Shown: positions 1 to 6,026 of the stretch, piece after piece
How the letters are laid out: every line of letters begins with the position of its first letter
Numbering within the stretch: the first letter of the stretch is position 1
Source: Anaerosoma sp034007245
Lineage (GTDB): Bacteria; Actinomycetota; Coriobacteriia; Anaerosomatales; Anaerosomataceae
Reading direction: 5' to 3'
Assembly: GCA_034007245.1 (NCBI GenBank)
Contig: JAVERH010000113.1
Location: 1 to 7,176 of the forward strand
Length of the DNA stretch: 7,176 nucleotides
Notes under the pieces: generated by a model
The model's database searches: none
The model's input: the letters and a program-made list of their open reading frames with translations, nothing else
Told to the model about the DNA's origin: nothing
Position numbers and translations under genes: made by a program

Positions 1-219
1 CGCGATGCCGAGTATCGCATCGCAGGTGCGCTCGGTGACGTCGTCGTTCGCGTGGCGGACGGTGCGGTGCGGATCGATGAGTCGGGCTGTCCAGACCAGA
101 CATGCGTACGGACGGGCGCGATCTCCACGCCGGGATCGGTCATCGCGTGCGTTCCCAACAGGGTAGTGGTTCGGGTGGGGGGTGATGGCGATGGCGGGCT
201 CGATGCTCGTATCCGCTGA
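1..219 (+). CDS. NusG domain II-containing protein, C-terminal part (5' end outside window)
   Basis: Frame 1 is open from the first base to a TGA at 217-219, giving 72 residues of a protein that begins upstream. The stretch has the NusG_II family pattern: a short beta-rich segment (VVVRVADGAVRI), an E-S-x-C-P-D-x-x-C motif (C30 and C35 of the visible part), a following G-x-I-S-x-P-G turn, and a C-V-P-N motif (C50) before the last strand. Such small proteins usually have an N-terminal signal or membrane anchor followed by this domain. Here the N-terminus cannot be seen. The three cysteines suggest a metal or disulfide role, but this is inference and the family has no firm function. The next gene overlaps its 3' end, so the two are probably translated together. 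The pairing with a Gx transporter is a common arrangement and supports the assignment. Confidence 0.8.
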   Translation, partial: RDAEYRIAGALGDVVVRVADGAVRIDESGCPDQTCVRTGAISTPGSVIACVPNRVVVRVGGDGDGGLDARIR

Positions 220-739
220 GCCACATCCCGGGATGCGCCCGCTCGCATCGCGGCCGATCGCGGTGACGGCAGGTTTGATCGCATTGGCGTCCGTGCTGGG
301 GCTTGTCGAGGCAGCTCTTCCGGGGATTCCTGTGGCGCCGTGGTTGAAGTTCGGATTCGCGAACATCGCCGTGGTCGTAGCGCTTGCGCTCCAGGGTGGT
401 CGTACCGCTGCAGTGGTCAGTATCGGGCGGGTCGTCATCGTGGGTCTGGCCGCAGGGACTCTCGGTAGTCCCGCCTTCACCATCAGCGCTGCCGGGGCGG
501 TCGTCTCGCTCGTGGTGATGTGGGCGCTTTCCGGGGCGGGTGCGGTCTTCAGTCCGGTTGGTTGGTCTGCCGCCGGTTCTGCAGCGCACATGGCCACACA
601 GTTCGTCGTCGCAGCCTGGTTGCTTGGATCGTGGGCGATCATCTCGCTCGCACCGTTGTCCATCCTCTTGGCGCTACCCCTCGGTGCGCTCACGGGCCAG
701 CTCGCCCGTTCTGTCGTCTCCCGTCTCCGGATCGTGTGA
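191..739 (+). CDS. Gx transporter family protein (heptaprenyl diphosphate synthase component I-like)
   Basis: This is a small, very hydrophobic protein of about 182 residues with five or six likely membrane segments. After a polar N-terminus, the first helix (about 22-43) leads to the family signature: a glutamate (E40), a P-rich turn, and L-K-F-G-F-A-N (52-58), followed by a helix and an R-x-V-I-V-G-L-A-A-G-T-L-G segment. Later come F-T-I-S-A-A-G-A and S-A-A-G-S-A-A-H-x-x-x-Q, matching the Pfam family once named heptaprenyl diphosphate synthase component I. The family is now usually regarded as an integral membrane transporter whose substrate is not established; the synthase name is doubtful. 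The start is uncertain: GTG 182, ATG 185, ATG 191 and ATG 203 are all in frame. I chose 191 because a G-rich Shine-Dalgarno-like stretch (173-182) lies about 8 bases upstream. The coding region overlaps the preceding gene by 29 bases. Confidence 0.8.
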   Translation: MAGSMLVSAEPHPGMRPLASRPIAVTAGLIALASVLGLVEAALPGIPVAPWLKFGFANIAVVVALALQGGRTAAVVSIGRVVIVGLAAGTLGSPAFTISAAGAVVSLVVMWALSGAGAVFSPVGWSAAGSAAHMATQFVVAAWLLGSWAIISLAPLSILLALPLGALTGQLARSVVSRLRIV

Positions 740-760
740 TCTCGACGGGGAGGGGGCGCA

Positions 761-1423
761 GTGGCGCCACGGCTGGTTTGTGGAAGCCCGTACGCACGGG
801 GGCTCGTACTGTGTGGTCAGGCCGAGGCGGTCTCTGACGAAGGCCTGGTGACGCTCGTACTCGGGTGCCGTGAGGAGTCTGTCGCGCGCGGATTGCTCGA
901 ACATCATCCCATGCCCGACGGACTGTGGCGGGCAAGTGCGGATGATCTGTGCATCCATCCGGGTGTGGGCCCGGCAGCGGCCGCGCGGTTGCTCGGGTCG
1001 CTCGAGTTGAGCCGCAGGGCAGCACTGCGGACACCGGTATCCCGGCCGTGCATCACTCGTCCGGACGATGTGGTCCGGCTGTGTGGTCCACAGTTCCGAG
1101 GCTCGGATCGAGAGCACTTCTGGGCGCTTGCCCTTAACACGAAGAACCAGTTACTGCGTACGATCGAGGTGTCTGTCGGGAGCCTCAATGCATCGATCGT
1201 CCACCCGCGCGAGCTGTTCAAGGAGTGCGTGAAGGTCTCCGCCGCATCCGTGGTCGTGGTACATAATCACCCAAGCGGTGATCCCACGCCCTCGGGCGCC
1301 GATATCCAACTCACCCGGCGTTTGGTGAAGGCCGGTGACGTGCTCGGCATCGAGGTGCTCGACCATGTCGTGATCGGCGACGGCGGCGCGCACAGGAGCT
1401 TGCGAGACCTGGGTCTCATGTGA
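761..1423 (+). CDS. radC: RadC family protein (UPF0758), JAMM/MPN domain
   Basis: The 220-residue product has the usual two-part RadC layout. The N-terminal part carries V-S-D-E-G-L-V-T-L-V-L-G (compare the family's LSDAELLALLLG) and a helix-hairpin-helix-like I-H-P-G-V-G-P-A-A-A-A-R-L-L (about 65-78). The C-terminal part is a JAMM metalloprotease-like domain: S-x-R-E-H-F with the likely catalytic glutamate E118, L-N-T-K-N, H-P-R-E-L-F-K, then H-N-H-P-S-G-D-x-x-P-S-x-x-D (H168, H170, S178, D181), followed by L-D-H-V-V-I-G. All zinc ligands expected of a JAMM motif are present. Despite its name, a DNA-repair role for RadC is not supported in well-studied species, and its function is unknown. 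The GTG start at 761 is preceded by GGGGAGGGGG at 747-756. The gene sits about 20 bases after the transporter and 211 bases before mreB, a position radC often occupies. Confidence 0.93.
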   Translation: MAPRLVCGSPYARGLVLCGQAEAVSDEGLVTLVLGCREESVARGLLEHHPMPDGLWRASADDLCIHPGVGPAAAARLLGSLELSRRAALRTPVSRPCITRPDDVVRLCGPQFRGSDREHFWALALNTKNQLLRTIEVSVGSLNASIVHPRELFKECVKVSAASVVVVHNHPSGDPTPSGADIQLTRRLVKAGDVLGIEVLDHVVIGDGGAHRSLRDLGLM

Positions 1424-1519
1424 ATCCGCTCCGAACCCGGACAGAGTCCTGACACCCACTCCGACCTGCAGGGTTAACAAACTGGAACCTTTGCGTACGG
1501 TGTTCCAAGGGGCTATGTC

Positions 1520-1528
1520 TGGTACACT
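1520..1528 (+). promoter_or_regulatory. Candidate extended -10 promoter for the mreBCD-mrdA-rodA operon
   Basis: TGGTACACT fits an extended -10 element (TGn followed by TACACT, four of six matches to TATAAT). At 17 bases upstream the -35 position (1500-1505, GTGTTC) is poor, as expected if the extended -10 carries recognition. Transcription would begin near 1534-1536 and give a leader of about 100 bases before mreB. An alternative pair, TTGCGT (1491-1496) and TATGTC (1514-1519) with 17-base spacing, matches three of six at each site. It lies in the only long gap of the window. The rest of the gap upstream (1424-1490) shows short palindromes (CCTGCAGG at 1465-1472, GTTAAC at 1473-1478) but no terminator. 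Confidence 0.4.
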
Positions 1529-1545
1529 CTCCGGAGATATGCGGT

Positions 1546-1604
1546 TGTGCCGTGTGTCTATCTGAACACGCACATCCCTCTAGGGTCGGCCCCTCTGTTG
1601 AGGG
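1546..1604 (+). promoter_or_regulatory. Structured 5' leader of mreB (candidate hairpins)
   Basis: Between the candidate promoter and the mreB Shine-Dalgarno the sequence can fold into consecutive hairpins. The first pairs TGTGC and GTGT (1546-1555, one bulged C) with ACACGCACA (1566-1574) around a 10-base loop. The second is the small palindrome CCCTCTAGGG-like region at 1576-1584. The third is CCCTC (1591-1595) with GAGGG (1600-1604) around a TGTT loop. Two CCCTCT copies (1576-1581 and 1591-1596) could instead pair with AGAGG (1621-1625) of the ribosome binding site. No run of T follows any hairpin, so these are not intrinsic terminators. It matches no riboswitch class I recognise; a regulatory function is inference. 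Confidence 0.3.
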
Positions 1605-1622
1605 TGGTCCGGTCATTGCGAG

Positions 1623-1627
1623 AGGAG
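1623..1627 (+). promoter_or_regulatory. Ribosome binding site deciding the TTG start of mreB
   Basis: AGGAG lies 7 bases before the TTG at 1635. The first in-frame ATG, at 1650, would be 22 bases from it, which is too far. The residues encoded between the two codons (SLVDM) also continue the amphipathic N-terminal segment typical of MreB. The TTG start is therefore preferred. Confidence 0.75.
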
Positions 1628-1634
1628 AAGCGAC

Positions 1635-2675
1635 TTGTCGCTTGTCGATATGTTGTTTGATTCGTGGGGCGGAGACATGGCGGTCGACCTCGGGACCGCC
1701 AATACGCTCGTGTCCGTGCGTGGGCGTGGGATCGTGCTCATCGAGCCTTCTGTGGTCGCGGTCGAGCGCGACACCAAGCGTGTTCTCGCGGTGGGTGTGG
1801 ATGCTAAGCGCATGCTTGGCAGGACGCCTGGAAGCATCGTCGCGATCCGTCCGCTCAAAGACGGTGTGATCGCAGACTTCGAGGTCACCGAGGCGATGCT
1901 TCGCTACTTCATCAATAAGACGCGTGTGAAGCGCTTCCCGTGGCAGCCGAAGCCTCGCGTGGTCGTCTGTGTGCCGTCAGGCGTGACGGAGGTTGAGAAG
2001 CGCGCAGTCTTCGAGGCCACGATGCAGGCTGGTGCCCGGAGTGCGTACCTGATCGAGGAGCCGATGGCCGCGGCGATCGGGGCGGGCCTCCCGATCCAGG
2101 AGCCGACCGGCAACATGGTGGTCGATATCGGTGGTGGCACGACCGAGGTGGCGGTCATCTCACTCGGTGGCATCGTCGTCGCGCAGTCGATCCGCATCGG
2201 CGGCGACGAGTTCGACGAGGCGATCATCGCCCACATCAAGAAGGAGTACAACGTCCTTATCGGCGAGCGTACTTCCGAAGAGATCAAGTTCGAGATCGGC
2301 TCCGCGTTCGTTCTTTCCGAGGAGCTTGACGTGGAAGTGCGTGGCCGGGATCTCATGACCGGTCTGCCGCGGACGTTCCAGGTCTCCTCCGAGGAGGTCC
2401 GGCTTGCGATCGAGGAGCCGACGCTTGCGATCATCCAGGCCATCAAGGGCACTCTTGAGAAGACGCCTCCCGAGCTGGCGAGCGACATCATGGAGTACGG
2501 TATCGTGCTGACCGGTGGTGGCGCTTTGCTTCGCTCGCTCGATGAGCGTTTGCGTGTCGAGACCGGCATGCCGGTCCATGTGTCCGAGAACGCGCTCATC
2601 AACGTGGTGCTCGGATCCGCGCAAGCACTCGAGGAGATCGACATTCTCAAGAAAGTCCTGACAGTCTCAAGGTAA
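1635..2675 (+). CDS. mreB: MreB, actin-like rod shape-determining protein
   Basis: The 346-residue product is the bacterial actin that forms short membrane-bound filaments and directs the side-wall peptidoglycan machinery. Actin-fold ATPase signatures are in order: phosphate-1 loop D-L-G-T-A-N-T (18-24), E-P-S-V-V-A, V-C-V-P-S-G-V-T, I-E-E-P-M-A-A-A-I-G (from about residue 140, with the conserved glutamates E141 and E142), phosphate-2 loop V-D-I-G-G-G-T-T-E-V (163-172), R-I-G-G-D-E-F-D, and adenosine loop T-G-G-G-A-L-L (293-299). A short hydrophobic N-terminal segment (M-L-F-D-S-W) probably serves as membrane contact. Length is normal for the family. The start is TTG with a good Shine-Dalgarno at 1623-1627. 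It is the first gene of the shape operon, with mreC 15 bases downstream. Nothing suggests truncation or divergence. Confidence 0.98.
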   Translation: MSLVDMLFDSWGGDMAVDLGTANTLVSVRGRGIVLIEPSVVAVERDTKRVLAVGVDAKRMLGRTPGSIVAIRPLKDGVIADFEVTEAMLRYFINKTRVKRFPWQPKPRVVVCVPSGVTEVEKRAVFEATMQAGARSAYLIEEPMAAAIGAGLPIQEPTGNMVVDIGGGTTEVAVISLGGIVVAQSIRIGGDEFDEAIIAHIKKEYNVLIGERTSEEIKFEIGSAFVLSEELDVEVRGRDLMTGLPRTFQVSSEEVRLAIEEPTLAIIQAIKGTLEKTPPELASDIMEYGIVLTGGGALLRSLDERLRVETGMPVHVSENALINVVLGSAQALEEIDILKKVLTVSR

Positions 2676-2690
2676 CGGCGGAGGCCGCTC

Positions 2691-3548
2691 ATGCGTATCG
2701 GGCAGTCCGAGCCGAAACAGGCGCGTCCAACCATCCTCATCGTTTTCGTGGTGATCTCCCTTGTCGTGCTCACTGCGTATTTTCGCGAGAGTGATGGCGG
2801 GCTTCTTCATGGGGCACGACGCGTCACCCTCGAGATCACGGCACCGTTTGCCAGGGCGGGTACGGTGATCACGACGCCGTTCCGCTCCATAGGGTCGTTC
2901 TTCGATGGTATCGGAGCGTCGCGCGAGCGGGTTCAGACGCTCGAGCAGCAGAACCAGGAGCTCAGGGCGCGTCTGGCCGAACTCGAAGAGGCGCGGCAGG
3001 AGAACGAGCGGCTCCGCGCGCTCGTCGACTTCGCCGAGGAGCGCAAGTTCGCCAAACTCGGCGCGGAGGTCATACGTCGTCCGATCAGCATCTGGGAAGG
3101 CGTGATCGTGATCGATCGTGGCTCGGAGGACGGCATCGAGCCCGGTATGCCTGTGATCGCGGCGCAGGGGCTTGTGGGTCAAGTCGCTGACGTATCTGTG
3201 CGATCCTCGTCCGTACGACTTGTGACGGATCAGATGAGCGGCGTTGCCACGATCGTCCAGTCTTCGCGGACTGCGGGTGTCGTGCGGGGCTCCGTGGACG
3301 GTTCGTTATCACTCGATTTCATAGATCGCACCTTCCTGCCGGTGGCGGGTGACGTGGTGATCACCAGCGGCATCGGCGGCGTGTACCCCGGCGGCATCGT
3401 CGTCGGTGATGTGGTGTCGGTGGACGATCGTCATGGAGAGCTCTATCCGCGCATCAAGGTTACCTCGCGGGTTCCTATCGACTCGATCGAAGAGGTCTTC
3501 GTGCTTGTCGGCGCAGCGATTGAGACGGATGCGGGTGAGGTCGAATGA
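2691..3548 (+). CDS. mreC: MreC, rod shape-determining membrane scaffold protein
   Basis: This 285-residue bitopic protein has a short cytoplasmic N-terminus, one membrane helix (about 14-32, from PTILIVFVV onward), a coiled coil (about 76-120, rich in L-E-Q-Q-N-x-E-L and L-E-E repeats) and an extracytoplasmic beta-barrel region. Family motifs in the latter are I-D-R-G-S-E-D-G-I-E-P-G-M-P-V (141-155), followed by L-V-G-Q-V, and G-V-Y-P-G-G-I-V-V-G (230-239). MreC dimerises through the coiled coil and is known in other bacteria to bind and activate PBP2. The start is supported by GGAGG at 2680-2684, 6 bases before the ATG. Its stop codon overlaps the mreD start in an ATGA. There is no long variable C-terminal extension. 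Confidence 0.97.
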   Translation: MRIGQSEPKQARPTILIVFVVISLVVLTAYFRESDGGLLHGARRVTLEITAPFARAGTVITTPFRSIGSFFDGIGASRERVQTLEQQNQELRARLAELEEARQENERLRALVDFAEERKFAKLGAEVIRRPISIWEGVIVIDRGSEDGIEPGMPVIAAQGLVGQVADVSVRSSSVRLVTDQMSGVATIVQSSRTAGVVRGSVDGSLSLDFIDRTFLPVAGDVVITSGIGGVYPGGIVVGDVVSVDDRHGELYPRIKVTSRVPIDSIEEVFVLVGAAIETDAGEVE

Positions 3549-4057
3549 CCCGGTGGTGGACGACAGCAGGCGCGCTTCTCGGCGCTTTCATACTCCAGGT
3601 GATGATCGCGCCACACATGGCGATCATCGGTGTGACGCCCAACCTGTTGCTTCTCGTGGTGATCACTCTGGCGTTCGTTGAGGGCTCCTCGGCCGGTGCC
3701 ACGGTGGGCTTCATCGCCGGGATCCTCATGGATCTGCTCTCGAGCGGGCCTATCGGAGCCTGGGCGCTCGTCATGTCGGTCACCGGCTACCTGAGCGGTT
3801 CGCTCACACGGAACCTGTTTGCCGAGGGTTGGCTGGCTCCGGTCACGGTCGGGGTCGTTACCGCTCTCGTGGCGGACTTCGCGTACCTCGTTGTCGTCAC
3901 CGTGATAGGTGTCGGGCCTGCGTTCTGGCCCGCGCTCGGGCGCTTGGTGCTGCCGCGTGCAGTGTACAATGCGGTCCTCGTCATGCTCTTATACCCGTGG
4001 CTGGCGCGATTCTTGCGAACGGACCGTTCGATCAAGTCGTTCGGACGTCTCGGGTAG
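3545..4057 (+). CDS. mreD: MreD, rod shape-determining membrane protein
   Basis: A 170-residue, almost wholly hydrophobic protein with about five or six membrane segments. The MreD pattern is visible: an N-terminal helix followed by I-G-V-T-P-N-L-L-L-L (28-37), then G-F-I-A-G-I-L-M-D-L-L-S-S-G-P-I-G (54-70, with D62), and a final helix ending in a basic tail. The fold resembles ECF transporter S components; in the elongasome MreD works with MreC at the membrane to control PBP2-RodA. The ATG overlaps the mreC stop by four bases (ATGA), with GGTGAGG at 3534-3540 as ribosome binding site, so translational coupling with mreC is likely. A perfect 9-base inverted repeat (3601-3609 with 3620-3628) lies early in the gene. 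Confidence 0.95.
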   Translation: MTRWWTTAGALLGAFILQVMIAPHMAIIGVTPNLLLLVVITLAFVEGSSAGATVGFIAGILMDLLSSGPIGAWALVMSVTGYLSGSLTRNLFAEGWLAPVTVGVVTALVADFAYLVVVTVIGVGPAFWPALGRLVLPRAVYNAVLVMLLYPWLARFLRTDRSIKSFGRLG

Positions 4058-4097
4058 TCCATTCCACATCCCAGCCCCTCTGGAGTCCCGCGAGCTC

Positions 4098-6020
4098 ATG
4101 CCAACCATCAGTCAGGAGTACAGGTCCCGCTTCGGTGTCCTTGGCATCGTTGTGATCGTCGTGCTCTCGGCGTTGCTGGTAAGGCTCTGGACGATGCAGG
4201 TGCTGAATGGTGAGTCCTATGCTGCGCAGGCCGAGAACAACCGGGTGCGCGAGATCTCGCTGGAGGCGCCACGGGGACGCATACTCGATCGTAACGGCAT
4301 CCCACTCGTCACGAATCGGTCCGCGCTTGCCGTGAGTGTCGACCCGTCCCATGAGGATGTACGCGCGCTTCTGGTGAGGACCTGGAGTGCAGACACGGTG
4401 GACGATCCTACCAGCCGCGAGCTCGACGAGATGTTCGGCGAGATATCCGGGCTGCTCGGGGTCAGCACCGCCGATATCTGGGAGCGGGTGACCGATGTCC
4501 AGCAGGAGGCGCTGCGTCCGCGCGTGATAGCGGTCGATGTGCCGATGGAGGCGATCGCGCAGATCATGGAGCGCCAGACGGACTTTCCGTGGGCGCTTGT
4601 CGAAGAGATCGCTGTGCGGGAGTACCCGAACGGCAATCTTGCAGCACATCTACTCGGCTACTCCGGCGCGATCTCGGAGGAGCAGTACGAGCAGTCGGAC
4701 GAGTACGCAGGCTACGAGCTCGGCGATACGGTCGGCAAGGCCGGTGTCGAGCGGCAGTACGAGGGAGTACTACAGGGTGACAAGGGGTGGCGACGTATCG
4801 AGGTGAACGCCTCGGGTAGGTCGCAGGGAGTGGTGAGCGAGCAGGCGCCACGGCCCGGGAATGACATCCGTCTGACGATCGATGCCGGCATCCAGGCGGC
4901 GACTGAGGAGCAGCTGGATCTTGCGATCGCCGAGTCGCACCGCCAGGGCTACAGCAGTGCGCGCGCGGGCGCCGCGGTGGTCCTCGATATCAAGACCGGC
5001 GAGGTCCTCGCCTCCACGAGTCGACCGACGTACGACCCCTCGGCGTTCCTTGGCGGTATCAGTACGGCGGAGTGGGAGGCGCTCAACGCCAAGGAAAGTG
5101 AGTACCCGCTGAACGACCGTGCAGTCATGGCAGCGTATCCGCCGGCTTCGACGTTCAAGGTGATCACGACGATCTCCGGACTGCAAGCAGGTATCACCTC
5201 TGAGAACAAGACCTACAACTGCACCGGCCGTTGGACCGATATGGGCAAACAGTGGCCCAAGTGGTGCTGGAAACGGACGGGTCATGGGACAGTCACCCTC
5301 CGCGGTGGCCTGAAGCACTCGTGCGACACCGTCTTCTACGAGATCGGCTACGAGTTGTACAAGCGCAAGCTCGAGGAGCTGCAGGCGACCTCCCGCCAGT
5401 TCGGTCTCGGATCCAAGACCGGTATCGATCTACCCGGCGAATCCGCGGGACGCGTGCCCGATGCTGCGTGGAAGAAGCAGTACAACGAGAACTATCCGGA
5501 GTATCAGCAGTGGCTTCCGGGAGACACGGTCAACATGGCTATCGGCCAGGGTGACATGTTGACGACACCACTCCAGATGGCACTCGTGTATGCAGGGCTT
5601 GCGAACGACGGCACCATCATGAAGCCGCACGTGCTCAAAGACGTGCTCGGAAGCGAGGGTGAGGTCATCCGCACCATCGAGAACGAGGTCCTGTACGAGA
5701 CCGGTGTATCTGCCGAGATGCTTGGCGTGGTGGAGCGCGGGCTGGTGGACGTCACAGAGAGCGGTACGGCGAGGGCGGCGTTCGCGGGGTTCGGGCAGAC
5801 GGTTGCAGGAAAGACCGGTACCGCACAGGTGAAGGGTAAGGATGACTACGCCTGGTTCACTGCATACGCTCCGATCGACGACCCGCGTTACGCGATCGCG
5901 ATCGTCGTCGAGGAAGGGGGAGGCGGTGGCGCGATCGGCGGACCCGCAGCCCGTAACATCCTCGCCTACATATTCGGCGAAGAACAGAAGACCATCCATA
6001 CGACGGACGAATCGAGGTGA
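4098..6020 (+). CDS. mrdA: Penicillin-binding protein 2, elongasome transpeptidase
   Basis: The 640-residue class B PBP cross-links new peptidoglycan during elongation, as partner of RodA. It has a short cytoplasmic tail, one membrane helix (about 12-31), a pedestal domain beginning with A-P-R-G-R-I-L-D-R-N-G (57-67), and a C-terminal transpeptidase domain. Active-site motifs are S-T-F-K (nucleophile S351, K354), S-C-D (408-410, the second motif in its SxD form), and K-T-G-T (572-575). A cysteine/histidine set, C375, C390, H396 and C409, lies between the first two motifs and may bind zinc. A glycine-rich turn (E-E-G-G-G-G-G) follows the third motif as in other PBP2s. The frame is open further upstream, but those codons overlap mreD and look unlike PBP2. 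ATG 4098 gives the expected N-terminus. Its ribosome binding site is weak (GGAG at 4082-4085, 12 bases away). Length is close to E. coli PBP2. Confidence 0.97.
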   Translation: MPTISQEYRSRFGVLGIVVIVVLSALLVRLWTMQVLNGESYAAQAENNRVREISLEAPRGRILDRNGIPLVTNRSALAVSVDPSHEDVRALLVRTWSADTVDDPTSRELDEMFGEISGLLGVSTADIWERVTDVQQEALRPRVIAVDVPMEAIAQIMERQTDFPWALVEEIAVREYPNGNLAAHLLGYSGAISEEQYEQSDEYAGYELGDTVGKAGVERQYEGVLQGDKGWRRIEVNASGRSQGVVSEQAPRPGNDIRLTIDAGIQAATEEQLDLAIAESHRQGYSSARAGAAVVLDIKTGEVLASTSRPTYDPSAFLGGISTAEWEALNAKESEYPLNDRAVMAAYPPASTFKVITTISGLQAGITSENKTYNCTGRWTDMGKQWPKWCWKRTGHGTVTLRGGLKHSCDTVFYEIGYELYKRKLEELQATSRQFGLGSKTGIDLPGESAGRVPDAAWKKQYNENYPEYQQWLPGDTVNMAIGQGDMLTTPLQMALVYAGLANDGTIMKPHVLKDVLGSEGEVIRTIENEVLYETGVSAEMLGVVERGLVDVTESGTARAAFAGFGQTVAGKTGTAQVKGKDDYAWFTAYAPIDDPRYAIAIVVEEGGGGGAIGGPAARNILAYIFGEEQKTIHTTDESR

Positions 6021-6026
6021 TGCGTG

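Noticed and set aside
1424..1490. Terminator after radC
   Set aside because: Only short palindromes (CCTGCAGG, GTTAAC) are present, with no GC stem followed by a T run.
1484..1506. GGAAC ... GTTCC inverted repeat considered as an SOS box or an ECF sigma -35 element
   Set aside because: The half-sites are 13 bases apart, not the 4 of the actinobacterial LexA box, and no matching -10 element lies at the 16-18 base spacing needed for an ECF promoter.
1904..2773. Long antisense open frame of 289 codons opposite mreB
   Set aside because: It lies entirely over a well-recognised gene, has serine/arginine/threonine-rich low-complexity composition and no family resemblance; such open antisense frames are usual in high-GC coding DNA.
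3101..3125. Dense GATC/CGATCG sites, here and elsewhere in the window
   Set aside because: They follow from frequent Ile (ATC), Asp (GAT) and Ala/Val codons in these genes; no ordered spacing or clustering in non-coding DNA suggests a methylation-based or origin element.
3909..4097. Upstream extension of the mrdA frame by 63 codons
   Set aside because: It overlaps the end of mreD in another frame, is rich in Arg/Ser/Cys, and would place an unlikely polar segment before the PBP2 membrane helix; ATG 4098 gives the normal N-terminus.
5921..5950. Glycine-rich run in PBP2 considered as a repeat expansion
   Set aside because: A glycine-rich turn after the KTG motif is a normal PBP2 feature.
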